DNA of 64,000 bases from Anaerolineales bacterium (lineage in GTDB: Bacteria; Chloroflexota; Anaerolineae; 4572-78; J111): the NCBI GenBank assembly GCA_015075185.1, contig JABTUW010000001.1:2108001-2172000 (forward strand), in the 5' to 3' direction. Shown here one piece after another: positions 42,407-50,392 of this stretch (positions are counted from its first letter, which is position 1; every line of letters begins with the position of its first letter). A model generated the notes under the pieces. It did not search any database, was not told the DNA's origin, and worked only from the letters and a program-made list of their open reading frames with translations. The position numbers were made by a program, and so were the translations under genes.

Positions 42407-44821
42407 GTGAAACGTTTAAGTATCATCTTTCTCAGCAGCTTAATACTCGTCGGTTTTATTCTCCTCCCGGCTAACTCTGCATCTTCTTCATCCTTCATCC
42501 CTCATCCCTCATCCTTTAACCTACAAGCTGCCCTTGACGCTGCCCAGCCCGGCCAGACCATTCAAGTCCCGTCAGGAGTGTATCAAGGCAATTTCACGAT
42601 ATCCAAACCTGTCACCCTGGAGGGTGTGGACTGGCCCATTCTCGATGGTAATAACCAGGGTACGATCATAACCATCAACGGCACGCCCGATGTGACAATT
42701 CGGGGCCTGGTGATCCGCAACACGGGCACGCGGTTGGACAAAGAGGATGCGGGCATTGCCGTCAATCAATCACCGCGCCTGGTTGTGGAGAATAACCGCC
42801 TGGAAAACATCCTCTTCGGTATCAAAGTGAAGGACTCGGCAGACAGCCAAGTGGTCAACAATATCATCGGCGCTAAAAAAGATTTGGATGTGGCCGCTCG
42901 TGGCGACAGCCTGCTCATCTGGTACAGCGAGAATAGCCAGGTTATCGGTAATCAGGTAAGCCACGGGCGGGATGTGGTCTTGTGGTACAACAACGGCGCT
43001 GTCATCCGTGATAATGTTATCTTTGGCAACCGTTACGGCCTGCATTTTATGTACTGTGATGATAACATAGTTGAAAACAACCGCTTGGAAGCTAACTCGG
43101 TCGGCGCATTCCTGATGTACAGCCGCCGACTGGCCCTGCGTCACAATATCTTTGCCAACAATCGTGGGCCAAGCGGCTACGGCATCGGCTTGAAAGACAT
43201 AGACGGCGTCGAAGCAAGCGACAATCTCTTCAGCGGCAACCGGGTGGGCATGTATTTTGACAACTCGCCCTGGTCGGTGGATGTCAGCCAGCATTTTCAG
43301 CGCAACGCCTTTACTTACAACGATATCGGCCTGCTCTTTGCGCCCAGCGTCAAACGCAATTATTTTAGCCAAAACAGCTTTATTGATAACAGCGAACAGG
43401 TCGGTTTGACGACCGGCGGCGTTTTTGCGGGGAACAGTTTCACGGTAAACGGCCAGGGCAACTTTTGGAGCGATTACACCGGCTACGACGCCGATGGGAA
43501 CGGCTTAGGTGATCTGCCCTACGTATCTAAAAGCCTTTTTGAAAATATGATGGACAAAAACCCGGCCCTGCGCCTGTTCCAACTCAGCCCGGCCCAGCAA
43601 GCCATCGAACTGGCCGCGCACGCCTTCCCAATTTTCCAACCCCAGCCCAAATTCAGCGATGATGCGCCGCTGCTGGAGCCAATTACCCCCGCTGTGCCGC
43701 TGCCTCCCCCTGGCCCGGCCTGGCCGATGTGGCTGATCGCCGGAACGTGGCTGTTCATTGCGGGTGGGGTTCTTGTTCTTGCCAATTTAGCACGGGTCAA
43801 GGATCGAGTCTTACCTGTTATCTCCTCAGTAAATGGCCCTCACCCCCGGCCCCTCTCCCAAAAGGGGAGAGGGGAGAAAGTCCAAAGTTCCCTCTCCCTC
43901 TGGGAGAGGGTTAGGGTGAGGGCTGCCCACCCAAATTCAAATTCCTGGGGAAAGCCCATGATTAAAGTCACCAATCTCACTAAAAAATTCGGTAACTTCA
44001 CCGCTGTTGACGCCCTTACTTTTGAAGTAGCCGCTGGCGAAGCGGTAGCCCTGTGGGGGCCTAACGGAGCCGGCAAGACCACCATTATCCGCAGCCTGTT
44101 AGGGCTGCTCTCGGCCAGTGGAGAACTGCGGGTTAATGGCTTCGAGGTGGAAAAAGAGGGCAAAAAGGCCAGGGCCGCCATCGGTTATGTGCCTCAGGAG
44201 CTGGCTTTTTATGATGATATGTCGGCGCGGGACACCTTGCTGTTCTACGCGGCGTTGAAACATGTGCCGGCGGGTCGGGTGGACCGGGTGCTGGCCGAAG
44301 TTGGGCTGGCGGCGCACGGGGCTAAAGCGGTCACGGCTCTCTCCGGGGGTATGAAACAACGCCTGGCCCTGGCCAGCGCCCTCCTGGCCGACCCGCCCAT
44401 TTTGGTACTCGACGAGCCAACCAGCAATCTGGACACTGCGGCCCGGGATGAATTTGTCAAGTTACTGCTGCGCCAAAAAGCGCAGGGTAAGACCTTGCTC
44501 TTTACCTCGCACCGTCTGGAAGAGGTGGAACTGCTGGCTGACCGGGTGCTCGTGCTGGAAGGGGGTAAACTCAGCCTCACCTGTCACCCGGCTGAACTGG
44601 CCGGCCGCCTGGGGATGGCCCTCACGCTCAAGATCATCATGCCCGAACCGATCCGGGATAACGCGCTCACCCTGTTGAAGGCGCGCGGCTTTACGGTCAG
44701 CCGTAATGGGATTGGCTTGCGGGTAGCGGTGTCGCCCAAAGCCAAGATGGCTCCGCTGCACACCCTGTGGGCGGAGAACATCGAGGTGAATAATTTTGAA
44801 TTGGAGAATTCGCAGGAATAG
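42407..44821 (+). CDS. nosD-nosF: NosD copper-maturation protein joined in frame to NosF ABC ATPase
   Basis: One 804-codon frame. Residues 1-25 are a Sec signal; about 37-400 form a NosD beta-helix of CASH repeats (many NNxIxxN turns); a membrane segment lies near 438-462. Codons about 478-506 are encoded by a dispersed palindrome (43837-43922). From 43958 (ATG, with GGGGAAAG just upstream) follows a normal NosF ATPase of 287 residues: Walker A GPNGAGKT, signature LSGGMKQRLALASALL, Walker B LVLDEPTSNLD. Separate NosF translation from 43958 seems likely; a real fusion protein is also possible, and topology (NosD outside, one membrane pass, NosF inside) would allow it. NosD/F/Y support CuZ assembly in NosZ. 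Confidence 0.85.
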   Translation: MKRLSIIFLSSLILVGFILLPANSASSSSFIPHPSSFNLQAALDAAQPGQTIQVPSGVYQGNFTISKPVTLEGVDWPILDGNNQGTIITINGTPDVTIRGLVIRNTGTRLDKEDAGIAVNQSPRLVVENNRLENILFGIKVKDSADSQVVNNIIGAKKDLDVAARGDSLLIWYSENSQVIGNQVSHGRDVVLWYNNGAVIRDNVIFGNRYGLHFMYCDDNIVENNRLEANSVGAFLMYSRRLALRHNIFANNRGPSGYGIGLKDIDGVEASDNLFSGNRVGMYFDNSPWSVDVSQHFQRNAFTYNDIGLLFAPSVKRNYFSQNSFIDNSEQVGLTTGGVFAGNSFTVNGQGNFWSDYTGYDADGNGLGDLPYVSKSLFENMMDKNPALRLFQLSPAQQAIELAAHAFPIFQPQPKFSDDAPLLEPITPAVPLPPPGPAWPMWLIAGTWLFIAGGVLVLANLARVKDRVLPVISSVNGPHPRPLSQKGRGEKVQSSLSLWERVRVRAAHPNSNSWGKPMIKVTNLTKKFGNFTAVDALTFEVAAGEAVALWGPNGAGKTTIIRSLLGLLSASGELRVNGFEVEKEGKKARAAIGYVPQELAFYDDMSARDTLLFYAALKHVPAGRVDRVLAEVGLAAHGAKAVTALSGGMKQRLALASALLADPPILVLDEPTSNLDTAARDEFVKLLLRQKAQGKTLLFTSHRLEEVELLADRVLVLEGGKLSLTCHPAELAGRLGMALTLKIIMPEPIRDNALTLLKARGFTVSRNGIGLRVAVSPKAKMAPLHTLWAENIEVNNFELENSQE
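42488..42515. repeat. Heptamer array (TCATCCY) inside the nosD coding frame
   Basis: Four exact 7-bp units. They encode the SSFIPHPSSF region immediately after the NosD signal peptide. Confidence 0.85.
43837..43922. repeat. Dispersed palindrome linking nosD and nosF
   Basis: 86 bp with outer arms CCCTCACC and GGTGAGGG and inner hairpins CCCCTCTCC/GGGGAGAGG and CCCTCTCCC/GGGAGAGGG. Elements of this sequence are widely dispersed and are known to appear in proteins as PHPRPLS... and LSLWERVRVRA. Here both translated segments are in frame. Confidence 0.85.
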
Positions 44822-44839
44822 CGGGAAACGGTACGAACA

Positions 44840-45676
44840 ATGGACCCAAGAATCGTCGGCACGTTGCTCAAGAAAGAAATCAATGACTCACTCAACAACC
44901 GCTGGTTTATGTTGTACGCCGCTGCTTTTACCGGCCTGGCCTTGCTGTTGTCGTGGCTGTCGCTCAGCGGCGGGGGTATGGGCTACAGTGGCTTTGCCGG
45001 GTTTGGCCGCACGGCTGCCAGCCTGGTCAATCTGGTTTTGTTAATTGTGCCCCTCATGGGCTTGACGATCGGTGCGGGCGGTATTTCGGCGGAACGGGAG
45101 CACGGCACCCTGCACTATTTACTGGCCCAGCCGGTCAGCCGGGCCGAGGTCTTGCTGGGCAAATACCTGGGACTGGCGGCCTCGCTGTTGGGAGCGCTGG
45201 CTTTAGGGTTTGGTTTATCCGGGGTCATCATTGCTGGCCGGGGCGGTCAGACCGATGCGGGTGCATACGGCTTGTTGGTGATTTTTTCCTTCACCCTGGC
45301 CCTGGGCATGTTGAGCCTGGGATTTCTGATTGGGATTTTGACCCGCAAAGCAGCTATGGCCACAGGCATTGCCCTGTTCTTATGGTTAGTGTTGGTCTTT
45401 GTCGGCGACCTGGGCTTGATGGGGACAACCCTGGCCTTTAAGTTGCCCATTCAGGCGGTGTTCAATCTGGCTCTCATCAACCCCCTGCAGGTATTCAAAA
45501 TGTCGGCCCTGATGAGCATCAATGCGACCCTGGATGTGCTGGGCCCGGCCGGGATCTATGCCATCCAAACCTACCGCGATAACTTAACCTGGATGTTCCT
45601 GGGCGCCTTGTTTGCCTGGATTATTTTACCTTTATTGGCGGCTTACGGAGTATTTGCACGAAGAGGGGATTTATGA
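44840..45676 (+). CDS. nosY: NosY, ABC permease of the nos cluster
   Basis: 278 residues with six hydrophobic segments. It begins with the short amphipathic LLKKEINDSLNNRW typical of ABC-2 permeases and contains AEREHGTLHYLLAQPVSRAEVLLGKYLG. With NosF it forms the transporter that supplies a sulfur-containing species or assembles copper sites via NosD and NosL. Its TGA overlaps the nosL ATG (ATGA). Confidence 0.9.
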   Translation: MDPRIVGTLLKKEINDSLNNRWFMLYAAAFTGLALLLSWLSLSGGGMGYSGFAGFGRTAASLVNLVLLIVPLMGLTIGAGGISAEREHGTLHYLLAQPVSRAEVLLGKYLGLAASLLGALALGFGLSGVIIAGRGGQTDAGAYGLLVIFSFTLALGMLSLGFLIGILTRKAAMATGIALFLWLVLVFVGDLGLMGTTLAFKLPIQAVFNLALINPLQVFKMSALMSINATLDVLGPAGIYAIQTYRDNLTWMFLGALFAWIILPLLAAYGVFARRGDL

Positions 45677-46266
45677 AAAAGTTAGGGATTGGGTATCAGG
45701 GATTAGGGGTCAGGGTTTGGGTATCAGAGGCCGGAGATAATGCTTCACGCTTCAGAGCCAAAGGCCCCCTATGGGCGTTTCACGCCTTACTGTTGGCCTT
45801 GTTGCTTCTAGTTCTCTCCGCCTGCGCTGGCGCGGCCACCGCCGAACCGGCCCCGCCGACCATCCATTACGGCGAGGACGTCTGCGAGTTATGCGGCATG
45901 ATTATCAGCGAGGAGCGCTACGCCGCCGGCTACATCACCGCCGATGGTCAGCAGCACATTTTTGACGATATTGGCGACATGTTCCAGGCACAGCCGGCCA
46001 ATAACCAGGAAATTATTGCCTTTTTTGCCCACAATTATGACAACAACCAGTGGATTCGGGCTGAAAAGGCGACGTTTGTGCAAAGCAAAGGGCTGCGCAC
46101 GCCGATGGCTTCGGGCCTGGCTGCTTTTGAGTCGGCGGAAAAGGCCCAGGCTTTTGCTGCCGAGTTCCAGGGAGAGTTGATGATCTTCAGCGAGGTGTCG
46201 GCCTATTACCAAGCCAACCCCATGCCGGAGATGCAACACAAACAAGGTATGGAGCACAATCAATGA
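45673..46266 (+). CDS. nosL: NosL copper chaperone lipoprotein with repeat-derived N-terminus
   Basis: 197 residues. The copper-binding NosL motif CELCGM is clear, and the lipobox LVLSAC fits an anchored lipoprotein that delivers Cu(I) to NosZ. Codons 4-19 come from seven 7-bp repeats (45681-45729), which lengthen the region before the hydrophobic signal core to ~36 residues. No convincing later start codon exists, and ATGA overlap with nosY supports this start. The signal may still work because the insertion precedes its hydrophobic core. The stop overlaps the next gene's ATG. Confidence 0.9.
   Translation: MKKLGIGYQGLGVRVWVSEAGDNASRFRAKGPLWAFHALLLALLLLVLSACAGAATAEPAPPTIHYGEDVCELCGMIISEERYAAGYITADGQQHIFDDIGDMFQAQPANNQEIIAFFAHNYDNNQWIRAEKATFVQSKGLRTPMASGLAAFESAEKAQAFAAEFQGELMIFSEVSAYYQANPMPEMQHKQGMEHNQ
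45681..45729. repeat. Seven heptamers (TYRGGGN) inside the nosL coding frame
   Basis: Seven exact 7-bp steps, each beginning T[TC][AG]G; 49 bp in total, directly after the third codon of nosL. Confidence 0.88.
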
Positions 46267-47228
46267 AAGGCAGGGTTAAAATGGCGACGGCAGCAAATAC
46301 GAACGTGGTGGAACCTTTTGCTCAGCTTAACGGCCAGTCCAAACCCCAAAGCTGGGAGTTAGCCGGTCTCCAGCCGGCCCCGGAAGAGGAGTGGCAGCGG
46401 CTGCGCGAATTCTTGAGCCTGGGGTCGGACGACATCCGGGCCATGCTGGAAACAGTGGAGCCGCTCTTTCGGCGGGGTTATGAATTGGTGGTGGGCAATT
46501 ATGATTACCTGCTCAAAAATCACGAAACAGCCGTTATCCTGGGCTGGGAGCGGGGCGCCGATCCGGAGCACCTCTCCGAGCGCCGCCGCTTTTTCACCGT
46601 CTGGCTGGCCCGGACCCTGGGCCTGGACCTGAGCGATGATTTTGCCCGCTATCTCTTCCGGGCCGGCCAACTGCACGCCGGGCATGGCCCGCGCCAAACC
46701 CACGTGCCGGAAATATTTGTCACCGGAGCGATCAGCCTGGTCAACGCTGCCTTTGCCCGCTTCTTAACTGAAGAAATGCCGGGAGCAGCCATTGTGCCGG
46801 CTGCGCTGGCCGGTTGGAACAAGGTGTTGACGATGCATTTGCACATGATGCTGCTGGGTTATCAAAGCGCCCTCGCTCTGGATAGCGGTGACTTCCAGGT
46901 CAAAGTCTCGATTTTTGGCCGGATGCGGGCGCTGATGGGTGGTCAAGAGTTGAAAGTGGCTTTGCCTACCGGCGCATCTATGACCGTCGCTCTGCGAAAA
47001 CTCTTTAACTACTTTCCCCAGGCTCGCAGTGAAATTTTTGACCTGCACTGGCTGGGCGGCGAGCGCGACGACGCTACCGGCACACCCTGGTTTGTCGTTC
47101 AAAAGGGTTACGCCATCAAACCAATGTGGCGCGTTCTGCTCAATGGCCGCGATCTGAGTTATATCGGCGGGCCGGAAATTAGTGTGGCGCCAGGGGATGA
47201 AATCAGCATCTTCCCGCCGGGACGATAA
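46263..47228 (+). CDS. Protoglobin-like haem domain fused to a MoaD/ThiS-like ubiquitin fold
   Basis: 321 residues. Residues about 40-205 are all-helical and resemble protoglobins/globin-coupled sensors, with FRAGQLHAGHGPRQ carrying the likely proximal haem ligand His138. Residues about 212-321 resemble the MoaD family (VKVSIFGRMRALMGGQ at the start, GPEISVAPGDEISIFPPGR at the end), with a ~45-residue insert; the terminal Gly-Gly needed for sulfur transfer is replaced by PPGR. The gene overlaps nosL by four bases and so belongs to the nos operon. A gas (NO/O2) sensing or NO-detoxifying role is suggested; the MoaD-like part is unexplained. ATG 46281 is an alternative start. Confidence 0.72.
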   Translation: MKGRVKMATAANTNVVEPFAQLNGQSKPQSWELAGLQPAPEEEWQRLREFLSLGSDDIRAMLETVEPLFRRGYELVVGNYDYLLKNHETAVILGWERGADPEHLSERRRFFTVWLARTLGLDLSDDFARYLFRAGQLHAGHGPRQTHVPEIFVTGAISLVNAAFARFLTEEMPGAAIVPAALAGWNKVLTMHLHMMLLGYQSALALDSGDFQVKVSIFGRMRALMGGQELKVALPTGASMTVALRKLFNYFPQARSEIFDLHWLGGERDDATGTPWFVVQKGYAIKPMWRVLLNGRDLSYIGGPEISVAPGDEISIFPPGR

Positions 47229-47266
47229 AGATCAATAACAATTCAACGCGAAGGAGATTTAATGGA

Positions 47267-47698
47267 ATGAAAAAGATGGTTTACCTGCTGGCTATCATAT
47301 CCCTCATAACCGTCTTGAGTCTTACAGCTTGTGGCGGCGGGTCCGAGCGTCTCTCCCAGTCGGGAGAAAACAATACCGGCGTCGTCCAGGCCGCCGAAGC
47401 GCCGGCCACGGTGGGAGACTCGGCCGCAGGGCAAAAGCTGTTTGCAAGTACTTGCTCAGCCTGTCATGGACCTGCCGGGGAAGGTTTGCCCGGCCTGGGT
47501 AAGGATATGACCACCAGCGAATTTATTGCCGGCAAAAGTGATGATGAGTTGGTCGCCTTTATCAAGGTGGGGCGTGACCCCAGTGACCCGCTCAACACCA
47601 CCGGCGTAGCCATGCCTCCCAAAGGCGGCAATCCGGCTTTGAGTGAAGAAGATTTATATCACCTTGTCGCCTACATGCGCACTATTCATAAGCAATGA
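47267..47698 (+). CDS. Lipoprotein cytochrome c, one haem
   Basis: 143 residues. Lipobox LTAC at about residue 23, then a flexible linker and a class I cytochrome c domain with CSACH and the axial Met in AMPPKGGNPALSEEDL. AAGGAG precedes the ATG. It and the next gene are similar over the whole haem domain. As the penultimate gene of the nos operon it probably donates electrons to NosZ outside the membrane. Confidence 0.93.
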   Translation: MKKMVYLLAIISLITVLSLTACGGGSERLSQSGENNTGVVQAAEAPATVGDSAAGQKLFASTCSACHGPAGEGLPGLGKDMTTSEFIAGKSDDELVAFIKVGRDPSDPLNTTGVAMPPKGGNPALSEEDLYHLVAYMRTIHKQ

Positions 47699-47746
47699 AA
47701 ACTGGCCGTCAAGCCTTAATCAAGTTTTTTAACGAGGAGCTACCTA

Positions 47747-48229
47747 ATGATGACCGACAATTCCTCTCCGCATGACAGCGGTAATTTATACATCGCCTCT
47801 ATTTTGGGCATTTTGTTGATGGTGGTGGCCGCGGCCGTTGTCTGGGTCGCCCAGGTCAGGCCGTCGGTGGCTGTCGAAGCTGCTCCGGTTGAACAACCGG
47901 CTTCTGCGCCAGCTCAACCCGAATCGGCTCCGGCTCAAACTTCTACGGGTGACCCGGCGGCGGGCCAGGCCAAATTTGCCCAAACCTGCTCGGCCTGCCA
48001 CGGCCCGACCGGAGAAGGCATACCCAACCTGGGCAAAAATTTAGTCACCAGTGAATTTGTGGCCGGTCAAACGGATGAACAACTGCTGGCATTTATCAAA
48101 GTTGGCCGCCCAACGTCTGACCCGCTCAACACCACTGGCATAGACATGCCCCCCAAAGGCGGCAACCCCGCTCTAAACGATACGGATTTGGAGAATATTG
48201 TGGCTTACATGCGCAGCATCCACAAGTAA
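47747..48229 (+). CDS. Membrane-anchored cytochrome c, one haem
   Basis: 160 residues. An N-terminal membrane anchor (about 14-35), a Pro/Ala/Gln-rich spacer, and a cytochrome c domain with CSACH and DMPPKGGNPALNDTDL. Closely related to the preceding cytochrome in the haem domain but attached by a helix, not a lipid, so the pair probably arose by duplication. GAGGAG precedes the ATG. It ends the nos operon before a strong terminator. Confidence 0.93.
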   Translation: MMTDNSSPHDSGNLYIASILGILLMVVAAAVVWVAQVRPSVAVEAAPVEQPASAPAQPESAPAQTSTGDPAAGQAKFAQTCSACHGPTGEGIPNLGKNLVTSEFVAGQTDEQLLAFIKVGRPTSDPLNTTGIDMPPKGGNPALNDTDLENIVAYMRSIHK

Positions 48230-48251
48230 TCCAGCCTCCGGTTATCTAATC

Positions 48252-48300
48252 AAAAAAGCCCGTGTTTGGAGCGGCCAAAAGCCAATCACCGGGCTTTTTT
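48252..48300 (+). terminator. Terminator of the nos operon
   Basis: AAAAAAGCCC (48252-48261) and GGGCTTTTTT (48291-48300) are perfect arms around a ~29-base loop that can pair further. Confidence 0.85.
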
Positions 48301-48421
48301 ACTGCCTTTTTGTATCTTCTCAACAATCTGGTTCATTTTGCGATACATTGAAAAAACCTCGGACGTAGATCGAGGCTTTTCTTGCTTCTGGGAGGCATCT
48401 TAAGCAGGATGAGAATGCTTT

Positions 48422-48874
48422 CTATTTCTCTGCCAGTTCCTTGAGTTTCCGCAAAGCTCCCGGCCACATTTCGTTGAACATTTGGGCATGCTCATCTTCT
48501 ATGTCTATATCCACCAGCACTTCGGTTGCTCCGTCCTTGTCATTAAACGTGTAATTTTCAAAGGCCGGAGCCCACTTTCTTGCCACTTCGCTCGTGGTAT
48601 CCTCAACCCCGTTTTGCACGATACCAAGATGTTCTATGGAAATAAACTCATACGGTTTGTTTTCAGCAATTCGACTTACCATGCCGCCTTCCTCACCAGT
48701 GTTTGGGTCAGGGCCAAGAAAAAGTATTTTTGACCCTTTCTCCCAGCTCCCTTTGTAATACGATCCTTCATTAAACGCCTTCGTCCACTCTCGATAAGAC
48801 TTATCATCTAGCATCGAATGCCAGACTTTATCTTTTGGCGCATTAATCAGAATTGAAAAATGTAGTTTTTGCAT
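48422..48874 (-). CDS. SRPBCC/AHSA1-type ligand-binding protein
   Basis: 150 residues. The START-like fold shows at FSILINAPKDKVWHSMLDD, YREWTKAF and the C-terminal helix MWPGALRKLKELAEK. Members bind hydrophobic ligands or act as Aha1-like co-chaperones; no ligand is evident. It faces the nos operon and has its own transcription. AAGGAGACTATT lies before the ATG on the minus strand. Confidence 0.8.
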   Translation of the reverse strand: MQKLHFSILINAPKDKVWHSMLDDKSYREWTKAFNEGSYYKGSWEKGSKILFLGPDPNTGEEGGMVSRIAENKPYEFISIEHLGIVQNGVEDTTSEVARKWAPAFENYTFNDKDGATEVLVDIDIEDEHAQMFNEMWPGALRKLKELAEK

Positions 48875-49249
48875 AATAGTCTCCTTACCATTCCTTTCTA
48901 TAAGAAAATTGAACTGAAAGCCTCATAAGATTATAGAACAAATATTCTATTAGGGCAAAATGGAATAGACTGATTTTCGAACTTATCCCAGCCGCCTAGT
49001 CCCAAGTGCATCACCCAACGCCATAAGCTCGGCTTTATCTGAGTCGTTCTCTATGTTCAAAAATACGACGAACATAGAGTAGAGTGTCCGCACCAGCGCG
49101 CCCCCTGTTGAAAAACTATATTTAAGTCACACGTGGCTTGCGGCCGACTTTTTCAACAGGCAGACCCTTTTTGTGACAAAAGTCACTGCTACACAGGGAA
49201 GATTGTGCTAGAATGTCGGGTAAATATAATCCTCTACAGGAGCGATCTG
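48875..49249. other. Intergenic region with inverted repeat and Crp/Fnr-controlled promoter
   Basis: No gene. CCTGTTGAAAAA (49103-49114) and TTTTTCAACAGG (49149-49160) form a perfect 12-bp inverted repeat spanning 58 bp, possibly a mobile-element remnant or hairpin; no transposase is near. The Crp/Fnr-type site and promoter of the next operon follow. Confidence 0.6.
49172..49187. promoter_or_regulatory. Crp/Fnr-type site 2
   Basis: TGTGACAAAAGTCACT matches site 1 in both half-sites except the last base. TAGAAT (49209-49214) gives a predicted start at 49221, so the centre (49179.5) is again at -41.5. Confidence 0.75.
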
Positions 49250-49441
49250 ATGACAAAAGAAACAAAACCGGTAGCGCAGTGCCTCAATTGTAACCGTCCC
49301 GAAACAGTCCTGCCTCTGGTTAACCTCCGTTATGCCGGTAATCAAACCTGGATTTGCAGCCAATGCCTCCCTATCCTGATCCATCATCCTGATCAGGTAG
49401 CGCACAAGTTGGCTAAGGGTGGAACCCTCAACGGGGCTTGA
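49250..49441 (+). CDS. Small zinc-ribbon protein
   Basis: 63 residues from ATG 49250, with AGGAG nine bases before. Two Cys pairs (CLNC and CSQC) could bind zinc. The C-terminus is His-rich (LIHHPDQVAHKL). No family function is known to me. It is the first gene behind Crp/Fnr site 2 and precedes ywiC, so it may belong to the anaerobic nitrogen-oxide response. Confidence 0.7.
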   Translation: MTKETKPVAQCLNCNRPETVLPLVNLRYAGNQTWICSQCLPILIHHPDQVAHKLAKGGTLNGA

Positions 49442-49460
49442 TTCATTAGAAAGACAGAGT

Positions 49461-50267
49461 ATGACCCTTAAACCACCTTTACCTAAAGAGCATGGCTCGT
49501 GGGCTATGCTGATTGTCCCTCTGCTGCTGGGACTGGTTATTGCTCCGGTTTGGCATGGACAAGCATTGCTTCTGCTGCTGGCGGCGCTCGGCTTCTTTTT
49601 GGTGCGCTATCCGCTGGCGGTTTTGGTCAAAACCCGCAAACGCGCCACAGCCGATAAAGCTTTGCTGTGGCGCTGGACGGCTATTTACGGCGGCTTGACC
49701 GTCTTGAGCGGAGGCTGGTTGGTGTTTGTTCAGGGTTTGGGGTGGTTAGCGGTAATGGGCTTGTTTGGCGGGCTGCTGCTGCTCTTCCATCTGTGGTTGG
49801 TTTCCCGGCGGCAGGAGATGAGTCTTGGTGGAGAACTGGTCGGCATTGTGGGGCTGGCCCTGGGCGCGCCGATGGCTTATTACGCTGCCAGCGGCTATTT
49901 GGATCAAGTGGCGGCAGTTCTGTGGTTGATTAACGCTCTCTATTTTGGCGGTACAGTTTTTTATATCAAGCTCAAGGTGCGCCAGCAGCCGCGTCTGCCG
50001 GCTCCCGAGCGGGTGGGTGAGCGGCTGGTTAAAGCAAAAGCCTGCCTGGCCTATCAAACGGTTGCCTTAACGCTGCTGCTGGCCCTGGCGACATTACAGT
50101 GGGCCCCTTTGCTTACGCCCCTGGCTTTTGTGCCGGTAACAATCAAGATGGTCTACGGGGCCTGGCAGTGGCAAGATAAAAAGTCGCTGAGTCTGGTCCG
50201 GCTGGGGATAGCTGAGATAATCCACGCCGTTGCTTTTGCCGGCCTGGTTGTGCTGATTTTTCGTTAA
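49461..50267 (+). CDS. YwiC-like membrane protein
   Basis: 268 residues from ATG 49461; the frame is open further upstream but overlaps the previous gene. The N-terminal PKEHGSWAMLIVPLLLG is the YwiC hallmark, followed by about eight membrane segments. Function is unknown, but Bacillus ywiC lies next to fnr and the nitrate reductase genes, and here it is again near a Crp/Fnr gene and nos genes, so a link to anaerobic nitrogen respiration is reasonable. Confidence 0.85.
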   Translation: MTLKPPLPKEHGSWAMLIVPLLLGLVIAPVWHGQALLLLLAALGFFLVRYPLAVLVKTRKRATADKALLWRWTAIYGGLTVLSGGWLVFVQGLGWLAVMGLFGGLLLLFHLWLVSRRQEMSLGGELVGIVGLALGAPMAYYAASGYLDQVAAVLWLINALYFGGTVFYIKLKVRQQPRLPAPERVGERLVKAKACLAYQTVALTLLLALATLQWAPLLTPLAFVPVTIKMVYGAWQWQDKKSLSLVRLGIAEIIHAVAFAGLVVLIFR

Positions 50268-50294
50268 GACGTGAGGCTGCTTCTCACGACAAAT

Positions 50295-50310
50295 CATGAC
50301 AAGTGTCACT
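50295..50310. promoter_or_regulatory. Crp/Fnr-type site 3
   Basis: CATGACAAGTGTCACT keeps TGAC-N4-GTCA. TAAACT (50333-50338) would place the site near -42 of a start at about 50345. Weaker than sites 1 and 2 in both arms and in the -10. Confidence 0.5.
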
Positions 50311-50392
50311 GGACCAAAGACCGGTTGTCGCGTAAACTTGCAGGCAAAGTTTTTAACCAAACTATGCGTGACGAGTGAAAGGATTAGTAACT

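Noticed and set aside
49103..49160. 12-bp inverted repeat as ends of an insertion sequence
   Set aside because: Only 34 bp lie between the arms and no transposase or target duplication is seen.
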